Source: Patagioenas fasciata (lineage: Eukaryota; Chordata; Aves; Columbiformes; Columbidae). From it: a stretch of DNA of 64,000 nt. How positions within the stretch are numbered: position 1 is the stretch's first letter; the number at the start of each line of letters is the position of its first letter. This document shows positions 13,801 through 23,963 of this stretch, one piece after another. The DNA lies in the NCBI RefSeq assembly GCF_037038585.1, contig NC_092526.1, positions 7,573,501 to 7,637,500 on the forward strand, in the 5' to 3' direction. The notes beneath the pieces are model-generated. The model ran no database searches, was not told the origin of the DNA, and was given only the letters and a program-made list of their open reading frames with translations. The position numbers and the translations under genes were made by a program.

Positions 13801-16800
13801 TTTTCGCTGGCATAAGAACTACATCAAACTAGCAAATGTCAAACTGTATAGTTTCACTGAGGCTTAGGATGGCATTTACTTATGTTCAGGACACCCACAG
13901 GCATAACAGAGGATAGGTAATTCAGAAGAGATAGAAGAATAAAACACACAGATATCCTCATAGCTTGCTGCTTGAGCTGTGTGTCTTATGTTATTCTGGA
14001 AGGAGATACAGAATCCTCACGTGGGGTATCTATTCTACTGGGTTTTGTTCCATGATTGCTGAGCATTTGAAGACAACATAAAAAGAAAGATTTACAATGT
14101 TAACACAAAAATGTGTTTGCATGTACAACAAAATGGGACATTTCACAAATAACTTCTTAAAAACATGTATGATATTATTTTTAATGTCTGACTAAAGACT
14201 GAATGAAATTATTTATGAAAAAACCTTTTTAATGCCAACATTGTTTCTCTTTGTAGGAGATGGAGATAAATCAGAAACGCTTCCAATATATGACGGTCTT
14301 ATGTTTTGTGCAAGTAGGAATACTGATAGAATTCACCTCTATACAAAGGTAAACCTGAAATATGCGTGTTTGTTATAGTTCTTAAAATGACAAAGTAAAA
14401 TGTTGCCCTATGCATATTCGCTGAAATGTACAAAAATTAGGTAGTTTATCATTCTAGTTCTTTTTCTCAGTGGAATTCAGTAATAATTCCCTAGACTTAT
14501 AACTTCTAACTCTTCTCTTAGCTTACAAAATGGGGCTAATGCCTTAGATGTACACTCAGACCATCTATTAGAAATGCAAGTGATAGTTGTTTAAGATTCC
14601 TTTTTTTTATCACAGTGTCGTATCACGAACTATTTCAATAGAAGAACATTCAAAATAAAACTGACAGTGAATCCTGACAGGTTAAGTAAAAAAAAAAAAT
14701 ATATTGTCACTACATTTCCACACATATCGGTGCTATGTAGAAGTCAGTAACTTCCCAAATAAAACTCATTAACCTGCAATGGTAATGGGAGTACAGAAAC
14801 TAGCAGATGGTAATTTTCCAGGGTGTTTTTCAAGGGGGAATCAGGACTTTCCAGTTCCTTCTTTTAAGGGATAGAAAGATTCACTGAGAAGAATTCTTCA
14901 AAGCTGCTGGATCGCTCAGTGTATTCAAGTACAACTGCAAAGCCTCACCAGTAACTGAGGGCAAGTCTTTGAGATAATGCATTTTTATTTGCCTAATGGA
15001 TACAGCTGGGAAAAGGTCAAAAAGAGCGCCCTCTTATATCTGAAAACTTGTTTAATATAGGTTAAATGTACACTGCTTCTCAGCTTGACACATTTTACTC
15101 CAAGATATTGATGGATTTTGGGGTGGTGTTTGGGCAACTGTGTATTGGTCTGTGGTTTTTTTGGCTTGGGTCAGAATTTCATGATTCAGATACTGTTTGA
15201 AATCTTTCTGCTGGCCTGTGAGACACAGGAATTCTGCTAAAAGTTAAGTATCATAAACAACGATCCAGCTAAGAGTCTGAATTTCAATTATAATGAAGTG
15301 ACATTCTTCAGTCTACGATCATTCATTTCCCTGGGAAATTCAGTGAAGAGGATTATAATTTCAACTTCTTAATTTAAGGCATTTTGTGTGTATGAACTAC
15401 TTGCAAAGAAAAAGTTCAGATATTTGCAAAGTTAAAACTTTAGTCCTGTTTACTTTTACATATGTTAATGTGAACTGTGTTTCTTGCATCTGTGATATAA
15501 TCATACATCTGTGGCTCTTTTTTTTCTGCAAAAGTCTTACCTTGGGGGACTAAATTTAATAGGAAGGGAAGATAACTCGCTTGAAACAGGTAATTTTTTG
15601 TTCTAGATTGTGCTACATTACATCTGTAAACAAAACTGTTTGTTTGTGTAGGATGGTGAACCACTGAATCATAATTTCATTCCACTGGACATACAGCTGG
15701 ATAACTGGGAGGATTTACCAGAGGCTTTCCAGCATAAACGGAATCGTTCCTTGGTAAGAACAAATTCTACTGGCACAGTAATATCATATTTATTATGGAG
15801 TCCTTTGACTTTTTTTTTAAATAAATGCAGAACACTTCCAGACCTTGGGATCTAGGCACAGTTTCATCAATGCAAGTAGATCTTATAAATGTAGATGTGA
15901 ATATTAATTATGCAGTCTGTTACTTTGGCAAATTTTGCTGCCTCCTGTTAACATTTCAGTGGGTGGAATCAACCAGGCATCATTTAGCTTCTCATTTACA
16001 GGATTAGTAACTAACATTCATAAGGCAACAAAATAGCATTTTAAAGGTTATGAATTAAATGGGGCACATTATGAATAAGAATGTGCTGAATTGTGTCAGA
16101 GCTGCAGTTCTGCGCAGGCCTTCAGTCTCATTCCTTCTTTTGGTCTTCTCACAGTTTTCCCAGCTCCACCGAGCTATTTGCTGGTCAGATCTTTGTGTGC
16201 TGCACTGAAATGCCACAGAAAAGAGGATGCCAGTATTGCCATAAAAACATATGCATAATTAAGATAATTCAGTGATCTGATTTCTCATTGTCATTAATTG
16301 CCTATTTACTGTAATCATTTTTATTACACATATTTTCACGACACTGTATTATTGTAAAGGGCTACAATAACCTCAAAGCAAGTATGTCAGAGGTTCTGTT
16401 AAGACTTTACAAGCTGGAAAACTGTGGGAAATGGACTGATACCTGGTTGGATTGAACAGCTCTTCCATTTCACCTGCCTTCCACGCTGCCACGAGGGGCT
16501 GCAGGCTGCAGACTGCTAATCCAGTGCTAGGCATGTATCCGAACGTTAGAGAAAGAAGAAAGGTGGTCTGTAAACCAAATTATTGTGTTGTTCAAGTAAC
16601 AGGAGCTGAATTTCCTTTTCTGAGAGGGCTGCTGCACCAGGGAGAATGGCCACTGTGAGAAGAAAAATGTTCCTGAGAATACCAGCTGTTTGCATCCAGT
16701 TTGATTCTATAAACTCATAGCACTCTTTGACTGTAATGAAACGGTTCTGTGTAATGCCTGTAATGCTGCTGACAGTAGTGTTCTCTACCAGATACTGAGA

Positions 16801-19800
16801 TTCGTGAAGGAGTGGAATCATCTAACAGCAATGAGACAGAAGATTGTCAGAAAAAGCGGTCAGATATTTTGTAGTCCTACTCATGCTGCAGAGGAGTTGT
16901 CTAAAAAGCAGTCAGTGGTCAGCAGCACTAAAAGGTATGTGGTGTTAAAGTTTTCTCTCTCTTACTAATTGCTGCAGGAAGTTTGATATATTTAATGCAA
17001 CTTCAAGTGGCAACCAAGCACGGGGTAAATCTATTGGAATGGAAACGTCTGCTTTACTGTACCCTGATCAGCAGCTGTTCTGGCTTTGCTGCACATCTAA
17101 ACATCTGCAATTTGACGGAGATTTCCATTGAACAATCATGACCTCAGAGACTCAAAAAGAGTCAGATAATCGTGTTGTTTTCCCCACCTGGAAGGAGGAA
17201 CAAACCATTAGTAGCCATTGATGATCTAATGCTTTATTCATAAGTCACAGCCCACTCCAACCCTTTTTAATACTCATTTTTATTTAAGCAGTTCTGTTCT
17301 CTCCAGATGACCTTTTCCAAAACTACTGTTTTCCTTGCTGGTTGTTGCTGAAAAGGACTAGTGTTTAACCCTTAGGAAAACCTCAATTTACCTTTTTTCC
17401 ACTTTCCTTTTTTCTCATACGCTACCTTGCCTGACAGACATTTGCAGCTTCAGGGTGGTCATTATTCTCCATAAAACTCCTGCGTACAGGTTAACTCACC
17501 GAGGTGCCTCTGTAAACAATCCAAGACCTTTTTATTCCTCTCGGTCCCTACTGTTAAATACTCCAGGGTCACTATTTTGGCTGCAGGTAAGAATTCAAGT
17601 AAATAAATAGAGTTTCTAATTCCAGTAACATAAGGAGAAGCAGCAGGTAGTAAGTGTTTCTTAAGTGGTTGCCCAATTGTTTCCTTCCATAAAAGTAGGA
17701 AAGATCTGTGACCCGTGTTAGACATGAGGGATGAACAAGCAGTAGCAATCTGGATCCAGCCAAGAGTGAATATTCTTTGAGGGAGATTGTTCTCTTTCTA
17801 GTACATTGACAGAATTCTGAATTATTTTAGGTACGTGACCAAGGAGGATGTAGCAGCAGCATCACTGAGCAAAGCGAGCAGCAGCGGGGGCAGCGTTCGC
17901 CTCATCTCCAAACCCACTGGGCTTTGGCTGAAGAGTGAAAATGCTTCTGTTGAACAATCAGGTCATTCCACAAAGTAAGTTTATTAATGCAATAAGATGA
18001 TTAAGCTGTTTCTCTCCAGATTTTTTAAAGGTAGAAAAATTATTTGCTATGAGTGTTCACCTTGCTGAAGTACAGGCTTTCGATAAGAAACTTGCTGTAG
18101 TGCTCATGAGTTACGTCTTATTCTTCTAACAGTTTAGATTATGTCTGTTGTCTGCTGATAGAATTGCTAATTGAGTCTGATCAAAATGAAACAAGAAAAC
18201 AGTTACGTGATTTGGTAAAGGAAAAAAGAATGTTGGCTTGGGCCTGGCTTGTGAGGTCAATAGCAAATTGGAGACACCAAGTTTTCTTCTCTTATGCCTC
18301 GAAATTTAGAAAAAGGGAGAACGTGAGAATTCTAGACAAAAAAATACCCTTTTAAAAGGTGTTATTACACGAGCTGTGTGTCCTGCCAGGACGTAAGCCT
18401 TGCTTAGAGTGGGAGGCTGCTAGGTGACTGTGGAAGTGGCGTAGAGAAACGAGGATGGTTCCTTTGACTTTTTTCCTCTGGTAAAAAGGGGCCTGAAACT
18501 GTTGACATTTGTATGTGTACAGCCCTGATAGATGCCACTGTTTCTTAATAAACACAGTGTCATTTCAGCCAATAATTCTGTGTAAATGTAGTAAGATGTG
18601 CAAGAGAAAAATCTGTCACATTGTCACATTTTCTTTAGATAGAAATCTAAACCAAGTAGATGATTGCACTGTGCAGCTGTCAACCTGAGCACTATCAGAT
18701 GGTATTTCAACTGAAGTAGGTATTTCAGAGCATTAAAGACACCTAATGGAAACGTACAGTGCATAAAAACCTACTGAATTGCGTTGCTGATTATCTCCCT
18801 TATTATCAGCTGTACTCTGCTCTCTGCTAACAGGTTGCTTCCAGAAGACAGCAAAGGCCCCTCAGCTCTTTGTTCAGAACAGCAAGAAGCAGAAGGCTCC
18901 TGCCCACCCAAAGGCTACCTGCAAGCCCTGGACAGCCAGGGAAACCCGCTCTGCCTCAGCTGTCAGCAGCCAACTGTCCCATGCCAACCGGGCTGCCAGG
19001 CCTGGGACACGCGCTTCTGCTCGCACGCCTGCCAGGAGGACTTCTCCATTCGCTCCAGTCAGAGCTACCTCAGGACTAAAGTGTTTGAGATTGAACACGG
19101 CGTTTGCCAGTTTTGTCATCAAAACGCCCAGGAGCTTTACCTCAGCGTCAGAGATGCGCCCGTGAGTCAGCGGAAGAAACTTCTGGAGGGTTCTTGGATG
19201 TCTCACCTTCCGCTTGGACAGGTAATCGGTAACAGCTAACCTGTGTATTCCCACAGCAGATAGTGGAGAAAAATCCAAAATGTTGTTCTTACAGCTTGAA
19301 GATGAAAGGTTAAACCGGCATCAACAACAAAATAAGAAAAAACAAACTCTTAAATACAGAATTCCCCGATGTCTTCTAACACATTTTTCATTGCTGAAAG
19401 GCCCAGGCATCAGAATTCACATTCCTTACAGATGTGAATATTGCAGCCAGATTTACTTGAATCACACTTTGTTAACAAACCTGGTTATGAAACAATTTAA
19501 GACTAGATGTAGTCTACTAGTATTAGGTTATTCCTACTTTGGAGAATATACGGTGAGAGCTTAACAAAAGTCAGTTGTCCCAGCTCCTCTCAGTGTCACC
19601 TCAAATGCATTCCAGACTGCCACCATTCCTCTGGTGCTGATGGCTTCTTCACTGACTTGATGGCAGAACATTCCTATGGGAAGTGACATATGCCAACTAT
19701 ATTGACGGTTGTTTGCTCGTCCAGTGGGAGTAACGAAAAACTGCTGACGCTTGCTTTGTCTCTTGACGAACATTATGAATAGCCACTTCCCTGAATTACT

Positions 19801-20420
19801 TTCTTGTCTTATGGTGGAACATGTGGTTCAGAAGGAACATCTGACACTTGTGGTGATGTGTCCTTTGTTTACTGCAGCTGAATGAGATGATAAGGAACCC
19901 GACGGAAGGGCAGTTCTGGCAGGTGGACCACATCAGGCCCGTCTACAGCGGAGGAGGACAGTGCTCCCTGGAGAACCTTCAAACCCTGTGCACAGCCTGC
20001 CACAGAGAGGTCAGTGCGCTGCGCTCGCAAATCCTCACCCTCTCACAGGGACGTGTCATGGCACCTGCACTGGGGCGGTATTTACCACATCGCAGCTGTA
20101 TTTTGGGCACAGGGATCGCCCCCGGGCTCCCCTTCTTTGCGCTAAACTGTTAAAATACAACCATTTCCTCAGGATTTAGGAAACTGTCACCTTAAACATT
20201 TGCATTGTGTTATCTGCTGCAAAATCAGACTGAGGTTGAAGAGCGCACTAATGCTTTCCCTGGAGTGCGCTGTTGCCAAGTGACACCACTTACTGAACAC
20301 TCCCACCTTTCTCTTTTGCAGAGAACTGCAAAACAGGCCAAGGAAAGAAGCCAGATGAAGAGACGGTCTTTAGCTACAAAGTATGGCTGTGATATCACAA
20401 AATTTTTTGTGAAGCTGTAG
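1588..20420 (+). CDS. ZRANB3: ZRANB3, annealing helicase/endonuclease (5'-partial, 17 exons)
   Basis: Spliced gene. ZRANB3 is a nuclear SNF2-family translocase that rewinds DNA, remodels stalled forks with polyubiquitinated PCNA, and carries a structure-specific HNH nuclease. Exons seen: 1588-1819, 3306-3391, 5369-5540, 5915-6043, 7999-8118, 8844-8963, 9476-9655, 11167-11319, 11940-12408, 13375-13575, 14257-14348, 15652-15753, 16792-16934, 17831-17974, 18834-19221, 19878-20009, 20322-20420. All junctions are GT-AG and the frame holds throughout, giving 986 codons plus stop. Domain order: SNF2 motif II (DESH), motif III (LTGTPALGR), motifs V/VI ([11 protein letters not shown]), PIP box, NZF finger, HNH, APIM-like tail. 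The Walker A exon and roughly 120 N-terminal residues lie before the window, judging from the human protein (about 1,079 aa from memory). No internal stop or frameshift was seen, so the gene looks functional. Confidence 0.96.
3306..3391 (+). CDS. ZRANB3: ZRANB3 exon: helicase core
   Basis: Encodes [20 protein letters not shown] and the following KKYCNARV. Acceptor TACAG, donor GTATTA. It starts in phase 0 and ends with two bases of an Arg codon completed in the next exon. Confidence 0.93.
5369..5540 (+). CDS. ZRANB3: ZRANB3 exon: helicase core
   Basis: Encodes [15 protein letters not shown], then [20 protein letters not shown], a characteristic SNF2/HARP-helicase segment. Acceptor TTTCAG, donor GTAAAT. 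Confidence 0.94.
5915..6043 (+). CDS. ZRANB3: ZRANB3 exon: inter-lobe region
   Basis: 43 codons in phase 0, including [14 protein letters not shown] and [13 protein letters not shown]. Acceptor CAATTAG, donor GTAAGC. Confidence 0.92.
6362..7193 (-). mobile_element. CR1 LINE fragment, 5'-truncated, with a frameshift
   Basis: About 0.83 kb of a CR1 non-LTR retrotransposon, antisense to ZRANB3 in the intron between exons 5915-6043 and 7999-8118. The - strand encodes the end of the reverse-transcriptase ORF in two frames: [19 protein letters not shown] with [12 protein letters not shown] (about 6930-7193), then [19 protein letters not shown] and [19 protein letters not shown] (6692-6930). The element's 3' end at about 6362-6395 carries the repeated ATTCTGTG-like terminus. 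The frame change and 5' truncation make it inactive. Confidence 0.92.
7999..8118 (+). CDS. ZRANB3: ZRANB3 exon: second RecA lobe start
   Basis: 40 codons, [15 protein letters not shown] then [16 protein letters not shown], matching the start of the C-terminal helicase lobe. It follows the intron that holds the largest CR1 copy. Confidence 0.94.
8844..8963 (+). CDS. ZRANB3: ZRANB3 exon: helicase motifs IV-V
   Basis: 40 codons, including [20 protein letters not shown] and [11 protein letters not shown]. The motif V Gln is the last codon before the donor GTAGGA. Confidence 0.94.
9476..9655 (+). CDS. ZRANB3: ZRANB3 exon: helicase motifs V-VI
   Basis: 60 codons. Encodes [20 protein letters not shown] and motif [13 protein letters not shown], whose arginines include the expected arginine finger. 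Donor is GTGTGC. Confidence 0.95.
9862..10411 (-). pseudogene. Antisense open frame with one stop; possible retropseudogene
   Basis: Inside the ZRANB3 intron 9656-11166, one - strand frame stays open for about 180 codons except for a single TGA at 10117-10119. The upper part is Lys/Ser-rich with an acidic patch ([33 protein letters not shown]). The lower part is Pro/Lys-rich ([16 protein letters not shown]). No splice structure or poly-A tail is clear, and I do not recognise the protein. It may be a decayed retrocopy or a chance open frame in biased sequence. Confidence 0.25.
11167..11319 (+). CDS. ZRANB3: ZRANB3 exon: post-helicase linker
   Basis: 51 codons in phase 0, starting [20 protein letters not shown]. 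This corresponds to the conserved segment after the helicase core, part of the substrate-recognition region in human ZRANB3. Confidence 0.93.
11940..12408 (+). CDS. ZRANB3: ZRANB3 exon: PIP box and NZF zinc finger
   Basis: 469-nt exon. It opens with a PIP box, QNDIRSFF at 11955-11978 (Q-x-x-I-x-x-F-F), which binds PCNA. A Lys/Ser/Glu-rich, probably disordered linker follows. The exon ends with an NPL4-type zinc finger at 12327-12386: W-x-C-x2-C-T-Y and later C-E-M-C, with all four Cys present. The Thr-Tyr pair is the usual NZF ubiquitin-contact position, which fits binding to K63-polyubiquitinated PCNA. Acceptor CCTAG, donor GTAAGT. Confidence 0.95.
13375..13575 (+). CDS. ZRANB3: ZRANB3 exon: acidic linker
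   Basis: 67 codons of Glu/Asn/Ser-rich low-complexity sequence ([16 protein letters not shown] and onward). Support comes from the canonical splice sites and phase (1 in, 1 out), which connect the NZF exon to the conserved [12 protein letters not shown] exon. The residues are not conserved enough to identify alone. Confidence 0.85.
14257..14348 (+). CDS. ZRANB3: ZRANB3 exon: conserved segment before HNH
   Basis: Encodes [20 protein letters not shown] then YTK, nearly identical to the mammalian segment between NZF and HNH. Donor is GTAAAC. Confidence 0.93.
15652..15753 (+). CDS. ZRANB3: ZRANB3 exon: conserved segment before HNH
   Basis: 34 codons in phase 0, including [19 protein letters not shown], which matches the mammalian FIPLDIKLDLWEDLP-type segment. 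Confidence 0.92.
16792..16934 (+). CDS. ZRANB3: ZRANB3 exon: conserved segment before HNH
   Basis: Encodes [20 protein letters not shown] and KSGQIFCSP. It ends two bases into an Arg codon; the donor is GTATGT. Confidence 0.92.
17831..17974 (+). CDS. ZRANB3: ZRANB3 exon: variable linker
   Basis: Encodes [15 protein letters not shown], a Ser/Gly run and VRLISK, followed by a divergent Ser-rich stretch. Phase 2 in and 2 out, with canonical acceptor TTTTAG and donor GTAAGT. Confidence 0.9.
18834..19221 (+). CDS. ZRANB3: ZRANB3 exon: Cys-rich part of the nuclease module
   Basis: 129 codons. A poorly conserved start leads into [20 protein letters not shown], then paired cysteines in [11 protein letters not shown] and [14 protein letters not shown], and [16 protein letters not shown]. 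The paired Cys fit the zinc-stabilised region in front of the HNH core. Confidence 0.93.
19878..20009 (+). CDS. ZRANB3: ZRANB3 exon: HNH nuclease core
   Basis: 44 codons with the HNH signature: [20 protein letters not shown] then [11 protein letters not shown]. The Asp-His, the Asn of EN and the Cys-x2-Cys-His are all present, so nuclease activity is predicted intact. Donor is GTCAGT. Confidence 0.95.
20322..20420 (+). CDS. ZRANB3: ZRANB3 last exon: APIM-like tail and stop
   Basis: Encodes [16 protein letters not shown] and ends DITKFFVKL followed by TAG at 20418-20420. KFFVK (20400-20414) sits where human ZRANB3 has its second PCNA-binding motif, the APIM RFLVK. Confidence 0.95.
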   Translation, partial: RTAKQAKERSQMKRRSLATKYGCDITKFFVKL

Positions 20421-21045
20421 AATGCAAACTATATTCAGTTACGTTATAACTCAGAAAAAACCAACCACAACCCAAACTTTATAGTCTATCATGCTGTTGG
20501 TAGAGGAAAAAATATGGAACTAAAACCAAGAAATCACTGTTAATGGTGATTGTCAGAGGGCCTTGGGTGAGTGCATTCGAGGTACTTGATCATGGTTATG
20601 TTTTTATGACCCTGTGCTTTAAAGCTAAATTTCTGTGGGTTATCTTAATGCAGTTTTGAAGCATTAGTGTTTTCCTATTATTGTGTAGTTACACCTGCAA
20701 GAATTTGAGGAAATTCTGCTGAAGCTTCAATTAGTCTTACATGGTTCAGTTGTATTGGGGACATTGTGGCCCAAGAAGATCTCTTAGATTATTTTCTTTG
20801 TTCATGTATCAAAATTACTGAAGAAACTACAGCCTCTGACCTCTATTATGACAGAAATCGCATAAGTGAGTGATTTGTCTCTTCTGAAACTGTCTTATAC
20901 TTACAAAGCACATCGACAGCAGCCTTGGGAATGCAATTTGGCACTGGGCCTGACTTACATGACGTTAGCATTTAGAATTAATCTTTGTTGAAACCGGTTT
21001 TTACTTAAACCAGCTTGTATTAAAAACTTACTCATGACATGGAAC

Positions 21046-21051
21046 AATAAA
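21046..21051 (+). terminator. Candidate ZRANB3 polyadenylation signal (proximal)
   Basis: AATAAA about 625 bases after the ZRANB3 stop codon. A second AATAAA lies at 21172-21177. Either could end the transcript; the sequence alone does not decide. Confidence 0.5.
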
Positions 21052-21171
21052 TATTACTAATGATCTCATCAAAGGTAGTTTCTGGCAAATGGTATGGGTG
21101 CACTCTCTTTAACAGGAGTGCAGAGATGCTCGTTCTTTTTGACTGTTAATGAGACCTTTACAGTTGCTTCA

Positions 21172-21177
21172 AATAAA
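21172..21177 (+). terminator. Candidate ZRANB3 polyadenylation signal (distal)
   Basis: AATAAA in the run CAAATAAATAAATT, followed by T-rich sequence at about 21180-21205, which suits a downstream element. Confidence 0.5.
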
Positions 21178-22123
21178 TAAATTTTTCTCCTGATGATTTT
21201 TTTTATGCTTTATCATTCTCTCTCCTACCCCTTGCATGTCATAAGACAGTAGTTACTTCGTAAAGCACATCTGTACTCTACACAGCTTTTTCTGAAAGTA
21301 CATGACTGCAATTTCAAGTACATCTAGTGAACCTAGAAAGCTTTTCAGTTTATTTTATTCTTATAAGATAAAGTCCTAACCATTCTGGTTTTTTCTCTTA
21401 AAGATTTAAGAGAAGGTGGTGTTGTAAATGCACTGTTTTCTACAAAGAGAAATTACCTGGACTTTTCCAGCAAAGACACAAACTGTTTTAGGCAACTGCC
21501 TGAAAAAAAGTGTTACACATTTGTATTCTCAAATGTGATGAAAGGAATCATTGCTTCAGAGTTTAAAAGACCAAGTCATAAGATCCTGATAATGGTGGGA
21601 TTTTCAAGTTTATACAGCCCTTACAGGAGGATGTGCTCTAATGTAAAATTTCACAAAGACAGCATGTCAGGTGAGGAGGAAACAAAGAGACTCAGGGAGG
21701 AAGCTTAAAGATTACTTATTCAGTAATTAGCCTCGTGCCATTTCTTTTGAAGAAGCTAGACAGCTAAATCGGTCTTTGTCTTTCTTATCCCTTTTATCAG
21801 AGGAATGTGCCTTGGGTAAAACAGAGAAAAACCTTGTCACAGAATTTGTTTGCCAGGCTTTTTGTGAAGAAAACTAACTCCTCTTTATCCTGAAAAATGT
21901 ATTTCTCCTTCATATGACTTTAGCCAAGGGAAACACGTTAGCCCCTGCCCCCTCAAAGAAGTTTTAAGGTAATACCTGAGGCCCTACTATTTGAGACAGG
22001 ACTTAATTTTCCCTATTTAACATAGTCACAGTCATACACAATGCCAGGATGACATTTTTAAAGTATTTTGACAAAACCAGTGCAAGTACCTGAGCAAGTC
22101 TGAGCGCCAACAGTAACTTTAGA

Positions 22124-22129
22124 TTTATT
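22124..22129 (-). terminator. Candidate RAB3GAP1 polyadenylation signal
   Basis: TTTATT on the + strand (AATAAA on -), about 950 bases beyond the RAB3GAP1 stop. A more distal candidate is at 21349-21354. Confidence 0.4.
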
Positions 22130-23080
22130 GAGTAACGTCAACAATACTGTAGCTATTTTTACATTTGAGTTTATACAGTAATGCTGATCTTTTGCTGATT
22201 CTCATGAAAACAGATGAAGATCACTGTAAAGCAACATTGGCACATAACGTCAGAGTGTCTGCATGTTATCCGGGGGTTAGTTTGCAGCAGGTGATGGAAT
22301 TGTTTCATCAGATCAGAGATATGCATCCAAACAGTCTCTGTTCATACCAACAAGTTGCTTCCAGTGAAACCCTCTGTACATGTCGCTTACATACAGCTTT
22401 GACCCTCGGTGCAGGGAAGGATGTAAAGTATCTAAAACCAGGAGTGATCCACTTAAGGCTATTAGGCTTCCTGTCCAGTTACAGCCTCAAATAAATACAT
22501 TTCTGCTGCAATGCTAGGAGAGTTTAGCATGACCTAGAATGTACTGTATACTTTAAATAAAAATAAGGATATTTTGGAAATAATTGCAATTTGCGATTAA
22601 CTAAAAAATACTGGGCTCAATATATATGATTAGCAATAAATACAAATTACTTAATATTTGCACATCAATTTAAGTAAACTAACGTCACTTGATAAAGTCT
22701 GATTAAGAACCGTAAAGCAGCACATTCTGCATGGATTTCAACATAAAGTATTTGCATACAGCCCATTCACGTCCATTATTAAACAAGCTAATGCAAAAAA
22801 ATAACGTGTTCCCTTTGGACAGAGAGGAGATCGCTGAACTGTCCTCCCCAAGGATCCGACTCAAACTCCTCATGAAGCCACTCCAAACCCCCAGGTCAGA
22901 GTTGTTCCACACACCCTTCTCGGCTGCCAGTTCGGCTCTGTCCTTGAGAATGTGACACGCTGTCACTAATGACACCTGTGTTTGCTCCTCGCCACCAGCC
23001 AGTCACTCTGTTAACTTCCCCAAAGGAAAACCAATAGCATCCTACTTGTGAGGACACACAAGATAACACAGCTGGTTAAA

Positions 23081-23323
23081 TCAGAAGAACGTTGTATCTG
23101 CTGAAAAGGCACCTGCAAGTCGAAAGTCTTCCTTGGTCAGCACGCTGTACATGCGCTGGGGCAGCGGCTTGGAGTAAGGGGCAGGCCGGGGGACGGTTGT
23201 GCGCAAAATCACCTCGCGACCCGTGGGCGGTGGGAAATCTGAAGTGGTGCCCACGTTGAGTCTTCGCTCCTCTGATGAACCCGATCTCCTCAGTTCTTCA
23301 TCAAGTGGAGGCACTGCGGAAAC
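23081..23323 (-). CDS. RAB3GAP1: RAB3GAP1 exon 24 and stop
   Basis: 81 codons including TGA at 23083-23081. [20 protein letters not shown] leads to the highly conserved C-terminus [20 protein letters not shown] and [20 protein letters not shown]. Confidence 0.96.
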   Translation of the reverse strand, partial: VSAVPPLDEELRRSGSSEERRLNVGTTSDFPPPTGREVILRTTVPRPAPYSKPLPQRMYSVLTKEDFRLAGAFSADTTFF

Positions 23324-23922
23324 CTTTAAATAAGAGCAGAGGTGTCATTACAGGGCAAGCTGTTTCTTAGCATTAGGATTCAGAAAAAAATCGTAAGAGG
23401 AACAGAGGAAGATAAGAAATGGAAAGCACATCAAAGGGCATTATGTGCGCACAGAGCAAGACGCTAATGGGATGTCAAGAAATAAACTGTGCACAATCAA
23501 ATGGAAGAACCTTCATGTGTGATGGTGAAGGTCAGCCTAAGCTCCTCAGTTTCTGACAGCGTGAAGCGAGGGTTCTGACCAGAAGAAATGCCCTTCTCAA
23601 GCAGGACTCTCCTCAGCTCTCTGTGGCTCCACGAGGCCAAGCCAGCCTCCTTTGAAAAACCAGCAGTGCCACTACTGCAGTCTTGACAAGATGTCGCCTG
23701 CCTTTTCCAACTCAAAACGCCACTTCACTATGTGCTTTTCATGGCCAGAGAGGGGCTTGTGGAAGCGACACTGCAGAGCAAGTGAGACACTGTGTGATCT
23801 CCATCGATGCTCATTGCTTCAGAGCCACTATTGGCAACACTCAAGTCCAAGGGCTGGCATGCTCCAGTCAGCCCAATCAACATTGCCTAATTACAGAGAT
23901 ATATATATATAGATATAGATAT

Positions 23923-23963
<41 letters not shown>

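Larger units (their letters stand above)
20421..23080. other. Convergent 3' flanks of ZRANB3 and RAB3GAP1
   Basis: Contains the ZRANB3 3' UTR (+) up to about 21.07-21.2 kb and the RAB3GAP1 3' UTR (-). Minus-strand AATAAA signals appear at 22124-22129 and 21349-21354. A + strand frame open from 21367 to 21708 has no supporting homology. No other gene is seen. Confidence 0.6.

Noticed and set aside
22165-22494. 109-codon + strand frame in the intergenic region
   Set aside because: No recognisable domain, lies in the likely RAB3GAP1 3' UTR, no supporting splice sites; treated as chance.
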